From Deuterostichococcus epilithicus (taxonomy: Eukaryota > Chlorophyta > Trebouxiophyceae > Prasiolales > Stichococcaceae): 64,000 nucleotides of DNA. Under the pieces are notes generated by a model. That model was not told the DNA's origin. It was given only the letters and a program-made list of their open reading frames with translations, and made no database searches. The position numbers were made by a program, and so were the translations under genes. The stretch is taken from assembly GCA_033439295.1 (NCBI GenBank), contig JAVTLE010000003.1, positions 1,488,001 through 1,552,000 on the forward strand, written 5' to 3'. Shown in pieces: positions 1-12,400 of the stretch. Position 1 is the first letter of the stretch, and every line of letters starts with the position of its first letter.

Positions 1-482
1 ATGTCGAAGGGATGAGCTCTGCAACCGAGACGGGCAAGCAGTTACAAGTAGGAGGGATACTGAGAATGCGATGCAAATGCGCGCGAGTCGCACTGGGTGA
101 CGCAGTGACGCTGCACCCCCAGGAAAACCCTGGTGCAGGTGCGCAGCTGGGTGGTGCAGCTACATTTGCTACTATTGTTGTACTGCGTAAATCGAATGCC
201 TGCTGCTGTCCTGCCCGGCTCATCAACGTCAGCACAGCACAAGGATTGGAAGGATGCCGCCATGATGAATGCGCATGCGAGCCGCCTCAAGTGCGCCAGT
301 AGAGCTTTCCCTGCTGCATCCTTGCAAGGTTCGGTATGGCCTGGACGGCTGCTGGACAGACGAGAAACACCACTCTCAAGGCGTGGCCAGGTCTTGGCCC
401 AGCCGATTGTTCGGGGCGGGCGAGCCCATTCCACCGCTTGCAAATGCTGTGCATCGCTGCCTGTGAACACAGGAGTCGCACT
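1..482. other. Left edge, no gene recognised
   Basis: This stretch lies beyond the stop codon of the minus-strand OST48 gene and presumably holds its 3' untranslated region. Short open frames occur on both strands, but none resembles a known family. Confidence 0.5.
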
Positions 483-3400
483 TCACGAGTACAGGAACAC
501 CAGGGTCAGCACGCCGAAGCCCAGCATCGTCGTCAGTGCGGTGGTGTAGTATGGGTAGGCGGGGACCAGGAAGCGGTCGAACTCGTCGTGCTTGAACGGC
601 CGCACCGCGATCTGCTTGGACCGCTCAATGTGATTGTACCTGCGCCGCGCAGCAGCAGTCAGCATCGCAGACACATCGCAGACGACACGACTTAGTTGTG
701 CTGAAAAGCAGCAGCGCTCGAGCAGAAGATGAGCATGCATCCCTTTCCAGGGGTGCACCGGCGCACCCCGCTCGCCGATAGTCGATGACGAATTTGAAGA
801 CGCCGTAAACATCGGGCACCTGGAACTTCGTGGAGAAGTTGCCCTGCGCCACAACAAGGGGCGAGACTTTCACATCGTGCCGCTCGCCTCACTGTGCCCG
901 ACTGGCGTGCAGGCTTATGAGCTCGGCAGAAACGATGCTGCTGGTTCAAGCGCTCGATGCTGCAACATCTCAGCTCAGGGCTGCGCAAGGGGCCGATGCA
1001 TGCCAACAGCAGGGAGGAGGCCGGGCCCGAAAGCCGTGACGGTGCGGCGGTGGGCACCTGGTTGTCGTGAGCCAGAGTGGTGCGCAGGTAAGGGTCCAGC
1101 ATCACGAACTCCATCTGCACGTCGTCCGCCCTGCGCGGCACGACAGCCAGGCGCCTCGCAGACCGTGCTGGGAGGAGCCGAAGGGAGAAGAAAATCCAGT
1201 CGCTCCCTGAAGAGAACCTGGCATGCACCGCAGTCGCTGCCTGCAAGGCAGTCAAAAAGTCGTAGCCCATGCCGCCTGTGCCGCCAGCTGCCTGAATGCT
1301 GTCGAGGTCCTGAGCCAGCCTGATCAGGCATCTGGCCCCCTCAGGCGCTCTGCCCTTTCGCACCCCACACCAGGTATCAGGGTTTGAGGGTTTCCCCACC
1401 TATACGGCTGCCAGGCGCCGTCGACCAGCTCCTGAATCTGCACCGAAAACTCCGCCTGGTCCTTGATGCGGTAGGCGTCCGGCTGGGAGGCGGCGCCGGG
1501 CGAGGCATGCACGAAGTCGCCAAAGCGCAGCAGCCCGCGCTGGCGCAGCAGCCACCGTGTGACCGCGCCTGCAAACTCCTCGTTGCCCGCCTTGACGGGC
1601 CTGCAGCGTGTGTGGGAGCGGGCGTGGGCGCGGATTTGCTCACATCCGCGGACTCGAGGCTGCTGGCACAGTGCCGGAATGCCACCGTGTGCAGGAGCAT
1701 GTTGCAGCACGAGGCGGGTGGCCGGGCGTGGAGAGGAGATGGCGGGGCCGTGCACCTTGTGCTGTCAGGTCTCGTTGTCGCAACAAATTTGACAGCAAAC
1801 ACCATGGGAAAGGTCGTTCACCGCTTCGAAAGTTGCTTCATGCATGGTTGGGCTTGCAATGCGATGCGGGTATCGCCGCACTGCTCGAAAACTGCCAGTC
1901 CAAGTCACCATTCATCCAGTATGTGCAAAAGGGGATCTGCAGCATATGCGCTGTTTATGGTGCGAAGGCACAGGACAATGCCAGGGCGGCCAGCAGACTA
2001 CTCGAAGGCTCAATGCTGACTCTGTAGTCTAATCTGTAGTCTGTAGTCTGTAGTCTAATCTGCAGCCCTCAAGACTGACATACCTTGTTCCGCATCGCGT
2101 GCAAATGGAGGTTGAGCATGGCCGCTGGGCCTGGCCTGGCGGTTAGAAACATGTTGAATTAGACAAGGGGGCATGTGGCAACAGCTCACCCTGCGCCACC
2201 GCCGGGGATGGTGGCGTCGAACGCCGCGTCGCCCAGCATGGCGGCAGAGCCCAGCACGGCGATGCGGCCGCCAGAGCGTGGCTGCCCCAGGGCCGCCAGC
2301 TGAACATTGCCGCCTGCAAGGTTGGGGTGGTCTCGCAGCGGCGAGGTGCGCGTTGCGGAGTAGGCGCTCGGGCCCGCCCACAGAGCGGGGAAAGTCTGCA
2401 GGGAGGAGCATGGCGTGAATCGAATAAGAGTGGCATGCATGTGAAGCCCGGCTTTTGGTCCACTTGCTGGATTGTCCTGCCTTGGAAAAGTGTGATGATG
2501 CAGCGAGGCTGGCCTTTGACTGGCACCAATGATTACCGCAACACGGTTGGGAAATGAGCCAGATCAGTGCTGCCCCAGACATCAGCATGTGCAGGCATGA
2601 AATTCGAAATACCCACCAGGACGCTGTCAGGGGGCACAGACAGGCCGATGCCTTTGAACACTACCGGCGCCTGCACAACATTCGAGGCGGTGTCAGACCC
2701 TGATCCGTTCAGACCCAGCTTTGACAAACTATCTTCCCGAGCTATCATTGCTGCAGCGCGTTGCACACAACAGGACCTTTCGCACAAGCCCAGCAGTCAG
2801 AGCGAGCCAGGAACAGATAGCAGCACAACCCAGCCAAGTCACAAGAACTGCTCACCGGCGTGCGGCCGCCAAAAACGGCCTTCGAGTCCACGAAACCGGA
2901 GGTGATGACGCTGGTGTGCATCGGATCGGCCGCGTCAAAACTGAAGTGGTCGATCACTGCGGTGCCCACTGGCTCCACATCCACGCCCAGCTCCGTCGCG
3001 AGTTCCCGGACCTAAAGTTGAAGTGTGATGCCCGGATCATGACATTTTGGCTGCTGAAAGTATCGGGCTCTCATGTGGACAGCATCGCATCGCATGTTGC
3101 AGGCGCGCTCCGTCGGTATGCTGCACGAGCGGTGCAGCAGTGCAGCAGAGTGTGCACCTGTTCCGATGCTCCCGAGTCGAGTGTGACCAATAGGTTGCCG
3201 CCGGCATCAACAAATTCCAGCAGCACAGCGGCGTCCACAGCACCACCAAATTCTGCATCGAGCGATAATCAAATGAGGCGTTACGGAATCCCTACACATC
3301 ACCACAGCGGCTTTGGCCAGGGATGGCTTTGGCCAGGGATGGCAACGGGCTGGCATGCACGCATGCACCGGACTTCCACACAGTGGAGCTCTGCAGCAGG

Positions 3401-3709
3401 CTGACCACGGCCGAGACGAGTCCAGCACAGCGCACCTGTCGTTTCGGTGTCCAATATGATCACAGTCTCGTACAGCCAGTCGTCCCAGTGCCGCAGCTGC
3501 AGCTTGCTGTGCTTGCTGAGCTTCACGTCAAGCTCGCCGCCAAGCGCCTCCAGCAGTGCCAAGTATTTGCTGTGTGTCTGGCGCGCTGCATCGCTTTTCA
3601 GCAGCACTAGCGTTCTATGCTTGTCGGTTCCTGACGTTGCGCTGCCTAGCTGGCATGCTGCGAGCAGCAGCGCAGCCACCAGCAGCAGCAGCTGGTGCCT
3701 CCGTGCCAT
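483..3709 (-). CDS. DDOST: OST48/WBP1 subunit of oligosaccharyltransferase
   Basis: This is the 48-kDa non-catalytic subunit of the ER oligosaccharyltransferase, which transfers the Glc3Man9GlcNAc2 glycan to Asn-X-Ser/Thr of nascent proteins. The start at 3707-3709 opens a clear signal peptide (MARRHQLLLLVAALLLAA). About nine exons follow the family in order: the N-terminal LVLLKSDAARQTHSKYLALL and LRHWDDWLYETVIIL (near 3440-3660), FGGAVDAAVLLEFVDAGGNL (3170-3250), VIDHFSFD (near 2950), the GIGLSVPPDS exon (2620-2680), GRIAVLGSAAMLGD (2190-2405), WLLRQRGLLRFGDFVH (1400-1597), VQMEFVMLDPYLRTTL (1060-1135), KFQVPDVYGVFKFVIDYRR (780-845) and the last exon. The last exon has FLVPAYPYYTTALTTMLGFG and ends in a C-terminal membrane segment at the TGA (483-485). 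The protein is therefore type I membrane, lumenal domain first. Introns are about 100-350 bp. The gene is divergent from TRAPPC13. Identity is firm; exact junctions are by eye. Confidence 0.93.
2021..2063. repeat. TAGTCTG microsatellite in OST48 intron
   Basis: A 7-bp unit (TGTAGTC) recurs about five times, interrupted by AATC steps. It lies inside an OST48 intron and has no coding meaning. Confidence 0.85.
3309..3342. repeat. 17-bp tandem duplication in OST48 intron
   Basis: Two perfect adjacent copies of a 17-bp unit beginning GGCTTTGGCCAGGGAT lie in the first intron of OST48. This is a small, recent tandem duplication. Confidence 0.85.
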
Positions 3710-4336
3710 CGCCGCGCCCCGGGGCGCCTGTCGAGGCCGGCAACCACGGCAGATCAGCCTGATCAAGCTTGGTTGAGTGCAGGTGCCGCCGTTGCGATCA
3801 GGCCTGACCTGCTGTCCAAGATCAGATCAGACACACTTGATGCCAGCGAGCAGCGATGTCACCGCGCAATCCGGGGCCATGCAGCGGCACTATCTGCTTG
3901 CACAAGAACACACAGAGCTAAAAAGGCCATCAAACTGCGTTGTGGCGAAAGAATTGCAAGTTTTCTCTTCCTCGCATTTGATGTGCGCATTTCGAGCCAG
4001 CGTTCGTTAGCACTGACCGTTTGCACGAACGTATCATCCCACCCTCTATACTTCCGTTGCAGTGTCATTTGCGGCACGCGAGCGCCATCTGGCATCCCAA
4101 TCTTGACTTGCAGAAATTCCGTTGCAGAAGCCGTTGATTGAAGCTCAACTCCACTTTGCGATCGTGACAGCACGTCCTGCCATCCGGTCTGTGAACCTGA
4201 AACTCAGCCAAACTCCTCCTGTCATCGTGTTTGCGTGCCAGGTGCCGCTAGCGGCTGCACAAGCGGGCTGGCTGAGCGTGCTTGGACCCGCGACAGCCTT
4301 TAGGGAAGTGCTCAATTGCACGTTGCACCGCATGAT
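3710..4336. promoter_or_regulatory. Divergent OST48/TRAPPC13 intergenic region
   Basis: These 627 bp separate two divergent start codons and must carry both 5' untranslated regions and promoters. No TATA box or known operator was recognised. It is less GC-rich than the flanking exons. The promoter role is inferred from gene orientation only. Confidence 0.5.
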
Positions 4337-6586
4337 ATGGCGCTCGACACGAGCTCAGGCTTGAATCTGGCGTTTCGCCTGCTTCGGCTGACGGCGCCGA
4401 CGCTTCACGCGTCTCTGCCCAGCCTCACACATGTGCGGCGTTCTCGCTGGCTACTATTGTTTGATATTGTAGACAATATGACGGATTGTATCGCCTGAAC
4501 ATGGTCAGGCAGACATCCTGCACGCAGTGACGCTCAGCTCACCATTGCCGGTGACAGGACGTGGGCGATGCGACGGGCTTCAGCCCCATGCTGCAGCTGC
4601 CCAATGGCTCAGACATCCTGCTAGGCGAGAATTATGCCTTCTATGTGCGGCTGATAAACCTCTCGGATGCAGCCTTATCCAATGTCGCCGTCAAGGTATA
4701 TTCTCAGGTTTTCGACCCGCGCCTGGTGATCACCTGCCCTTTCATGATCCGCTGTTCCTGTTTTCGCAGCCGTCCGACGTGTGTTTTGGCTGTGCAGTGC
4801 GACCTGCAGACGGAGCGGCAGCGGGTGGTGTTGCACGACACAGCTTCAGCGCCGCTCGGAACGCTTAATGCAAACGAGAGCTACGATTTACTACTACGGC
4901 ATGATGTCAAAGAGCCGCACGACCACATACTCACATGCAGGTGGGAGCGAAGACGTCTGCTTGACGTCTGCATCTGTGCGGAGTGTTGTGCCGGCGTCGG
5001 CCAAGCTTGGGTGTCAGCCAGATCAGCGTCTGTTGACAGGTCCATTTCGTTGATGCAGCGCTACCTACTCGGCAGCAGATGGCAGCTCGCACAGCGAGCA
5101 GCAGACCATGGTATTCGTGGCCAGCAACCCATTATCAGTGCGCACGAAGGTGCGACTGACTTGTCGATAAAAGCAGACACTAGACAGCGCGCACGGACCT
5201 TCCTATGCCAACACCCCAGCCAGGTACAAGTCGTCGTGGCCCACCAACAAAGCTGCGATTATTTTGTGCTGCAGACACGCTCTGTGGCGGGCATAGTATT
5301 TCTCGAGGTGTGCGTCGAGAACCTCAGTGCTACCGTGCCCATATTCCTGGAATATGTGCGACTCGAGGCGTCCGGCGGCGGCGGCGCCGTGGTGGGCAGC
5401 CCCACGGCAGGCGGCGCTAGGCCGCTGGCAGGCGGGGATGCGGCAGACTGGCTGCAGCGCCACATCGACAGCCTGCAGATTGTGCAACCGGGCGGCGCGC
5501 ACAATCTGCTGTACCGGCTGGGGGCGCCGCCGCCGCCGGGCGGCCGCGGCGGCGAAGGCAAGGCGGACCTTGGGCGGCTGGAGATCAAGTGGCGCCGCAG
5601 CATGGGCGAGGTGCGCTGCACAGATTCGTGCAGAGACGCTCGTTCGCACTGCACCAAGCCCCTATTCCAATTCAGCAAGAGTACGCATCGGTTTAACACT
5701 GAAGAGACACGGCGTCTGCTTATCGCTGACATTTGCGGCATGTCGCCGTCCATCTGGACTACCATTCCTCAATTATTGCGCAGTTTTTTCCAAGACCGCT
5801 GAGGTGTCGTCTGTGTGCTTTTCCAACATGCTCGGCATTGCTGGCCTGAATGCACACTACCGTGCCTAAGCCATAATAAGATGTAGCCGATGTGCCAGGT
5901 GAGCCGGTGCTGCAGCCATGTGTGGCGATGTTTGACAAGGTGCTGACGAGCCCGGGTTGCCCCACAACAGGCGGGCCGCCTGCAGACACAGCACATCATG
6001 CTGAGTGGCGCGGCGCAGCCGGGCGTCGCGATGCTGCTCACCGGTGCGCCTGCGGCAGCGCAGCTGGAACGCCCCTTCATGGCGGCGCTGACGGTGAAGA
6101 ACCATCTGGACCGGCGCCTGGGGCCACTGCAGATCAGCTTCTCCACGCTCTTGACAGGTGTGCGGACAGCGAGACCCTCGCTGCCGCTGGCTATGAGTAG
6201 TGTGTCTTCGCTTTGTTGGAGACGTCTGTGCAAGCCACAGGAGAAATGGCTGCCAACTGCTCAATCTGTCGACAACAGCATTACCCAGCCGCGGGCTTGT
6301 TGTTTGGTCTGCTTGGTCTATCTTCGGCAGACAGTGAGGCGCCAGACCTGTGTGTACCTCCGGTCGTGCAGGTGCCCTGTCGCCATCTTTTCAGGTGCAG
6401 GGGCAGCAGGACGCCGTCATTGAGGAGCTGGCCCCGCAGTCCAGCGCTTCCGTGCCACTAACGCTGCTACCGACAGCACTGGGCGTGCACAGCCTCTCAG
6501 GCTTGACGCTCATTGACGCCGGTGGCAAACCGGTGGCGAGTCTGGAGGCAGCAGACATCCTTGTGCAGATACACGACGTTTCTTGA
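4337..6586 (+). CDS. TRAPPC13: TRAPP complex subunit 13 (TRAPPC13)
   Basis: This is a subunit of the TRAPP tethering complex, which acts as exchange factor and tether for Rab GTPases at the Golgi and in autophagy. Seven exons join in frame: 4337-4432, 4558-4695, 4798-4940, 5059-5149, 5275-5610, 5971-6159 and 6395 or 6401-6586, giving about 393 residues, close to the usual 400-420. Family landmarks are LAFRLLRLTAPTL at the N-terminus, ILLGENYAFYVRLIN, the diagnostic LQTERQRVVLHDT (near 4804-4845), LLLRHDVKEPHDHILTC, VFVASNPLSVRTK (5110-5149), EVCVENLSATVPIFLEYVRL, and a C-terminal half that ends GVHSLSGLTLIDAGGKP before TGA. A Gly/Pro-rich insertion at 5370-5560 is loop-like and not typical. 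The start is chosen because it aligns with the family N-terminus. Its 3' end converges on the SAP30-like gene. Confidence 0.9.
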
Positions 6587-7105
6587 TGCTGGCAAGTGCC
6601 ACCGGTGCAGTGCAGCGTCGGAGGGCAGAGCGTTCCCGTCGCATTGCTGTTCCATATCGTTCAAGATCACTTGTATCGGTCGGTGCCGTGCAACGTCCAT
6701 TTGCATGGCAGATCCCATTTCGAGCCAGTGCAGTCAATGGCATGCAGTCGGAAGCTTCAACTGGCGGACAATCTCCCAACAGTCTTCGAGACTAAGCCAG
6801 CAGCATTTTGCTGGTTGCTTGTAGCATACACACGGCTGCTGACCTCTAGGTAGATAGCGCCATTGGCCGCAGCTGCGTTTTAATATGGAGGGCTGCTCGG
6901 CGATTCTAGATGTGGCCCCACGGAGCAGCCTCGGCGCAGCAGCCCATGATTTCCAGAGATAGCGCGGCGTGATGTCTGCTGCGGGCACGGCATGGCAGCA
7001 AAACCCCAGCGTTATCCGGAGGGCGGCTCAATCCTCAAACAAGCCGCCCCAGCTCTGACTAGTGTACACCCTGAGTGGCTCCACATGATGGCTCTGTGGA
7101 GCCAC
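6587..7105. other. Convergent 3' region with strong hairpin
   Basis: This stretch lies between the stops of TRAPPC13 and the SAP30-like gene and should hold both 3' untranslated regions. The only structure seen is the hairpin at 7071-7109, listed separately. Confidence 0.5.
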
Positions 7106-7109
7106 TCAG
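7071..7109. repeat. Perfect 15-bp inverted repeat over stop codon
   Basis: Bases 7071-7085 (CTGAGTGGCTCCACA) are the exact reverse complement of 7095-7109, with a 9-base loop. The right arm includes the TGA stop (7106-7108) of the minus-strand SAP30-like gene, so its mRNA would fold a 15-bp stem that begins at the stop codon. Function is unknown; 3'-end definition or mRNA stability are possibilities. Confidence 0.95.
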
Positions 7110-9049
7110 TAGGGCTCGTAATCGTACTCCTCCTCCGGTATGTGGCCCGCCTGGTCCCGCACCGCCTTGACGAAGGAGGCGATGACATGGTCCTCGTCCA
7201 CAGTCTGCAGCAAGGCGTGCATGTCAATATGAGACTGATGCAGCCAAGCCATGTGCACGGTGTGTTGAAACTCGCACCCATGGGTGGCTGCAATTCAATC
7301 AATCAATCAATCCTCAGATATTCATTACAGATCTTCATCACTGGAAGCTGCTATCTTGTGGATGCCAAGTCACCAAGGCCTGTGTGTGAAGGACGGTTCT
7401 CCAAGCATAGCTCCATGTGGCAGAGAAGGCACCTGCTGGCTGAAGTGGCGGCCGACAGCGCTGACGAGCTGCTCCTGTAGCACGGCGTTGTCGCAGCCAG
7501 TCAGTAAGGTCATTTTGTGCTCTTGCAGATGCGCCCCGCCTACCGATGATGATTGCTGTGTATCGATTACGCAGCACGGACCTTGGTGGAGTTGGGGCCG
7601 ACGTCTGGCAGCTGGTAGAAACGGCGGTACCGGCGCAGCGCCTGGGAATCCAGCCGATGAAAGTTGATGCGCGGCTGCTGCGCCGCCTGCCGCTGTGAGG
7701 TGCGCCGCTCCGCCAACGAATACTCTGCAGGATGGTCGTTCATGCCTGGTCAGAATCGTGTTTCCACTTGAGGTGGCATCGCTGCTGCGCGGCTGCTTTG
7801 TGCACAGCCCGCATGGGCGAAGCGCGCGGGCTGGGTATGATGCGTGTGTGCGCACCTGGCGCCGACATGGGTCTCGAGGGCCTTCGCCTTCTTGCTCGCG
7901 GCAGCGCGTCTGGCGCAGCAGCCACAGGCGTTGTCAGTGCAGAGCTCACGGGTCAATGGCATCTGAGATCTTGATCAAGCAGTCACCCATGACAAGATGA
8001 TGACTGAGCGCGCGCAGCAGGAGCACCAACTGCGCATGCAGTGGGGAGGCACAGCCTGCAGGTGCAGCTGCAGCCGCGGGCAGCACCTGCCAGTTCGTGC
8101 GGGGCCTCCGTCTCCTCCTCATCCGTGAAATCCTGCATATGGCGACGGACTCACGTGAGTCTGGGCTGCCCACAGCTGCTCTTTTGACCTGGAACCCACA
8201 GTGGCAGGTTGTACTGCGGGCGAACGCACTGCCGGCTGCCAGATCGCAGGTCCAGCAGCTCGGGACGCTGCACGCACGGCCGCATAGGAGGGTGAGCTGC
8301 ACACCGTCTCATCGCCCTTCGGCACGCTCACAACGGCGAGAGCGTTGCGCTGCAACCGTACTTCCTCGCCCGTGTCCAGCACCTGCGACCCCGCGACCGC
8401 GTCGATGATCCAAACGCTCTGTTGATATGTAATCGGTGCCGTCGGCGGGATGCAGCGCGGCCGGCAGGCTGGCGAGAGGTCGTGTTTGAAATCGGATGTT
8501 AAATACACCAGACTCACCACAAGATGCCAGCCTCCCAGGCCATTGGACTTCTTCACCACGCCAGCTTTCCCCACCAGTGCGCTCTTTGTCCGGTTGTTGC
8601 CGCTGCAGCCAGAGAGGCCTCACAAGTCGGCACGAGCGCGAGAGAAGACAACATCCGAAGGCACTTCCGGCAGGTCTGACGGCGGTGCGGCAAGCAAAAC
8701 CGAGTCGCAACCGTCTCGGATCGCACCGAATGAGGACGTGAGTGTGTTTTGGCAGGAGCTGCTCAAGCCCCACGCTTTCTCGGTCGGCAAGGCTCGGCAG
8801 TGCGCCGTTGCCGCCCGGTTCTCTGGGTTCCGGATCCGCCGCGGGCGCCGGCTCAAAGCTCTGCGTTGCAAACTCCTCTCCAGCGCGCTGTGCGATATAA
8901 CCCTCTCCGCCGTGCTGCGCCATATCTCTACCGATGAAAGGGATTAAACCATCGCGGTTGGCCGGGAGTGGGGCCGCAAGCATCATGGACTGCCGCGTGG
9001 AGCCCGATTGCTGCCTGATGACAGCTTGCAACGCAGACGGATCAGACAA
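7106..9049 (-). CDS. SAP30: SAP30-like SIN3-associated protein
   Basis: This probably bridges the SIN3 scaffold to histone deacetylase and other corepressor parts in the nucleus. The diagnostic piece is the SIN3-binding domain split over two exons: RINFHRLDSQALRRYRRFYQ then LPDVGPNSTK (about 7590-7700), and EQLVSAVGRHFSQQ (7435-7478). Plant SAP30-like proteins have a similar ALWRYWRHF...NPSKEQL run. The last exon encodes TVDEDHVIASFVKAVRD and ends in an acidic EEEYDYEPY before TGA. Upstream, joining two exons gives SNGLGGWHLV-VLDTGEEVRLQR (8310-8603), a small basic module that I believe belongs to plant-type SAP30-like proteins but recall less certainly. The ATG at 9047-9049 opens a long frame (MSDPSALQAVIRQQSG) and is the best start, though one or two middle exons (7740-8140) are uncertain. 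Confidence 0.72.
7296..7312. repeat. CAAT microsatellite
   Basis: About four CAAT units lie in an intron of the SAP30-like gene. Confidence 0.8.
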
Positions 9050-9411
9050 AAGAGCCTATACGTGGGCGAGAGGGGAGCGAGGCCGCGAGAGGACCGGCTC
9101 TGCGACTCCATGTAACTGACCCTGATGCCGAGTCCCGTGCGTCAGCATTTGGAGCAGGGAATTGTGCAGTGGCATCACGGAGGGAACAGTCCAGCACGCG
9201 CAGCACGACCAATGGACAAAGATCACGGGCAATTCCCATCTCCGGTCCTACACATCGCCTTGAGGATCGAAGTAGGAGTTCTACCATCAGCCGCCCGCTC
9301 CGTATCCGCTGGGCGGCCAGGCTCGTCGAGGCAATCATGCAGTTTCACAAATGTGACCTTGTGGCACTCCCTGCTAGGCTAGAAACGAAACGCACGTAGC
9401 AAAGACTTGCC
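9050..9411. promoter_or_regulatory. Divergent SAP30-like/TDP1 intergenic region
   Basis: These 362 bp lie between two divergent starts and are presumably a shared promoter. No specific element was recognised. Confidence 0.45.
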
Positions 9412-12400
9412 ATGCATATAACGGGGCCTGATGGTGACGCCGTCGCAATAGCTTGTAGACAGCATTTTGGACGGGGTGACTGCGGCATCGCCGACCCCCG
9501 CTGCAGCAGGCGGCAATTCAGCATCGAGCCGCTGGAGGACGAGGGCCTTCTGCTCACTAATCTCAAGAGCAACCGTAGGCACTCCATGCTGAGCAGTCGC
9601 ACCGCCTTGCATGTGTACAAGCTGACCAAGCAGCAACTCGCCAGTAAGTCGCCGCGGGTGTCCTTTGCACTCGTTTGGCTGCAATGCTTACACATGAATC
9701 TGCCCGATGTGCAGCTATGCTGGTCGAGCGACTCAAACTGACCTCCGGCGACGAGCCCTCCTGGGAGTTAATTGCGTTCCTTGCTGAAAATGAGGTGACG
9801 TGGGAGCCGGCTACGTCAGTGATGTTCTGTGCTCGGTTTCGATGCCTGAATTTGTTTATGCATGTGGCCATATGCATTTTGTCAGTGTTTTCATGTTGTG
9901 TGCTCGGGTTTGACGCTTGACTCTGTATATGCATCTGCTGCAGTCTGCGGTGATAAGCAACGCCACGCGCTTCTACATCGCTCAGTGGTGCGTTTCAGCT
10001 GTATACAGCATGCATCTAGAATTCCTTTCCTTAAACAGCGCCCCCTTGTGATGAACATTCAAGAATGTCAGCACCAGGTGTTGCACGAAGACTGCAACGA
10101 TTCGGGTGACCGCACCTGCCTGCAGCCAGAGCAGCACCACCTTCACGGTCGCGGCCAGCAGCCACGGCGCGACGCAGGACAACCCCTTGGATCTGACGGC
10201 GGACGAGCCGCCAGCGGCCGCGCCACTGCCGGACTCGGCGGCGGCGGCCAGTTTGGCAGCGGCAGGCCCAGCAGCGGCGGCGGCGCCGCAGGGGGAGGCC
10301 AGCCCGGCGGACGGCGATCTGCAGATGCACCTCGCAGGTTTTCAGCTGCTGCGCGTGCGCGCGCTCGGGCCTCTGGCCAACAGGTGCCCTCTGGTTCAAG
10401 CTGCAGAACTGGTCGCGGACATACTCGACATATGTCAGTATTGCCTTGCGCGCACGCATTTGCGCGCCTGGTGTCCGGCGGACACGTAGTCTCAGCAGTC
10501 GCTTGAGAGAGTTTGAGCCCTGCAGTGCTCAGCTCGCTGACGTGTGGCTGCGCCGCTGCTGCAGCGGCATCTTTGGCGCCCGGCTCAAGGAGCTGCTCGG
10601 CGGCGATGTGCGCTCCATGGTGGTGTCCAACTACATGATCGACCTACCGTGGGCGCTGTCGGCCGTCCCGTCGATGCTGACCGCGGCAGCGCGCGGCGGC
10701 CTCGCCATCGCGCACGGCCTGAGCCAAGAGACGTGCGGGCCCCTCCCATCAGCACTCCCCCGCCCCATCCGTGTTGGTCATATGGTTCCGGTCATCCCCC
10801 ACAGATAGTCAGGACTCGATGAGGGCTGCGCACAAAATGTGCATCGTTAGCCTGTCGGTCGTTCGCAGTGTGGTCTTGTGTAGTCACCTCTGGCGACATG
10901 CTACTCTCAGTTAGCAGGGTGCATGGCCTCTTCAGGGCAGCCCGAGCAGCGTCTTCACAGCTTCGTTGCCACCATGTGCAGCGGGGATGCAATGAGGCAC
11001 ACACTGAGCAGCCTGGGCGCACACTACTTCCAAGTCCACAAGCCGCCCCTTCCTGAGCAGTTTGGCGTGCACCATACCAAAGTGAGTCACTGGACGAAGC
11101 GTCATGCTCCGCCGCTGCCGGACGAGTGCAGGTTGTTTACACAACACGACTCAATGTTGCAAAGAAAGCGCCTCGCCAGACGATTAGACTTTGTGGCACC
11201 TCCTCAGGCATTTCTGGTCGAGTATGCAACTGGACTGCGGGTGGTGGTGCACACTGCAAACCTCATCTACTGCGACTGCAACAACAAGAGCCAGGTGCTG
11301 CCTGGCGCGGCGGATGATCATGTCTGTTTGCGACAGCTTCGTGCTTCGCATGCTGCTGGTTCCGAGGTCCCTCGCGAGTCCCTCTCAGTGGCTGCGCTCG
11401 TGTGCTGGAGTGTCAGGGCATCTGGTGGCAAGACTTCCCTCATAAGGTGTGTTTTCCTGAGCTTTGCGATTGACTCACGTCCTAGCCCGTCCTTTCTCCC
11501 CCCCCCAAAGTGACTCTGCACACCTGTGCTGTCTGCAACAGCAAGGCACCTCTCGCCGTCCCTTGCTTGCTGTAGGCTGTGCCCTCTTGCAGGAGTTTGA
11601 TCGACAGTGTTCTGATGACGACTTGCAGACTGAGGCGTCGCCGCGCAGTTCGCGCTTCCAGGACGATCTTGTGGACTACCTGCGGGCGCTGCGCTTCCAG
11701 CAGGTATGGAATTAGAACAATCGAGCATCAGTGCAGACATTGCGTCTCCTGCAAGCAAATATGGCGATGGGCGCCACGCCGTTCGTCGCTTCCAGCTTGA
11801 AAATGCAGACACGAGCAGAAACCTGTGCCAACCAGGGCTGGCAGCCATGCAAGACAGGCACTATGGCAACACTGCAAGCTGTGACGGCTGGTGCTGCACC
11901 CTCCAATCGAACATGGTCTGACACCATCGCAGCCGACAACGAACCAACTGATGGCGCTGTGCGAGGCACATGACTTCAGCGTGGCTCGTGCCCACCTCAT
12001 CCCCAGCCGTCCCGGCCGCCACACCGGTGAGCCAAAAAAGACCCAAAAATAAATTCGCCCGATCTTGCGGCATGTTGGTTCCGCGCGCCCTCGTTACTGC
12101 GGCATCAAGATTAAAACACATCACCAGACCACATCACCAAACAGCATCAGACAAGCACCAGACGCCCCAAAGGCGTCGTGAAGGATCCCCACTCATCTCA
12201 ATTGTCGTCTGGCCGGCAGGCCCGGCGGCGAAGCAGTATGGCCACATGCGCCTGCGGCAATGCCTCCAGGCCGAGGAATTCGGTGCCAAGTTCCGTGGCG
12301 CGCCGATCATCGCGCAGTTCTCCAGCATGGGGAGCCTCTCCACCAGGTGGATGCGCGAGTTCGCCGACAGCCTGTCGGCTGGCCGCGTGGCGGGCGCCCC

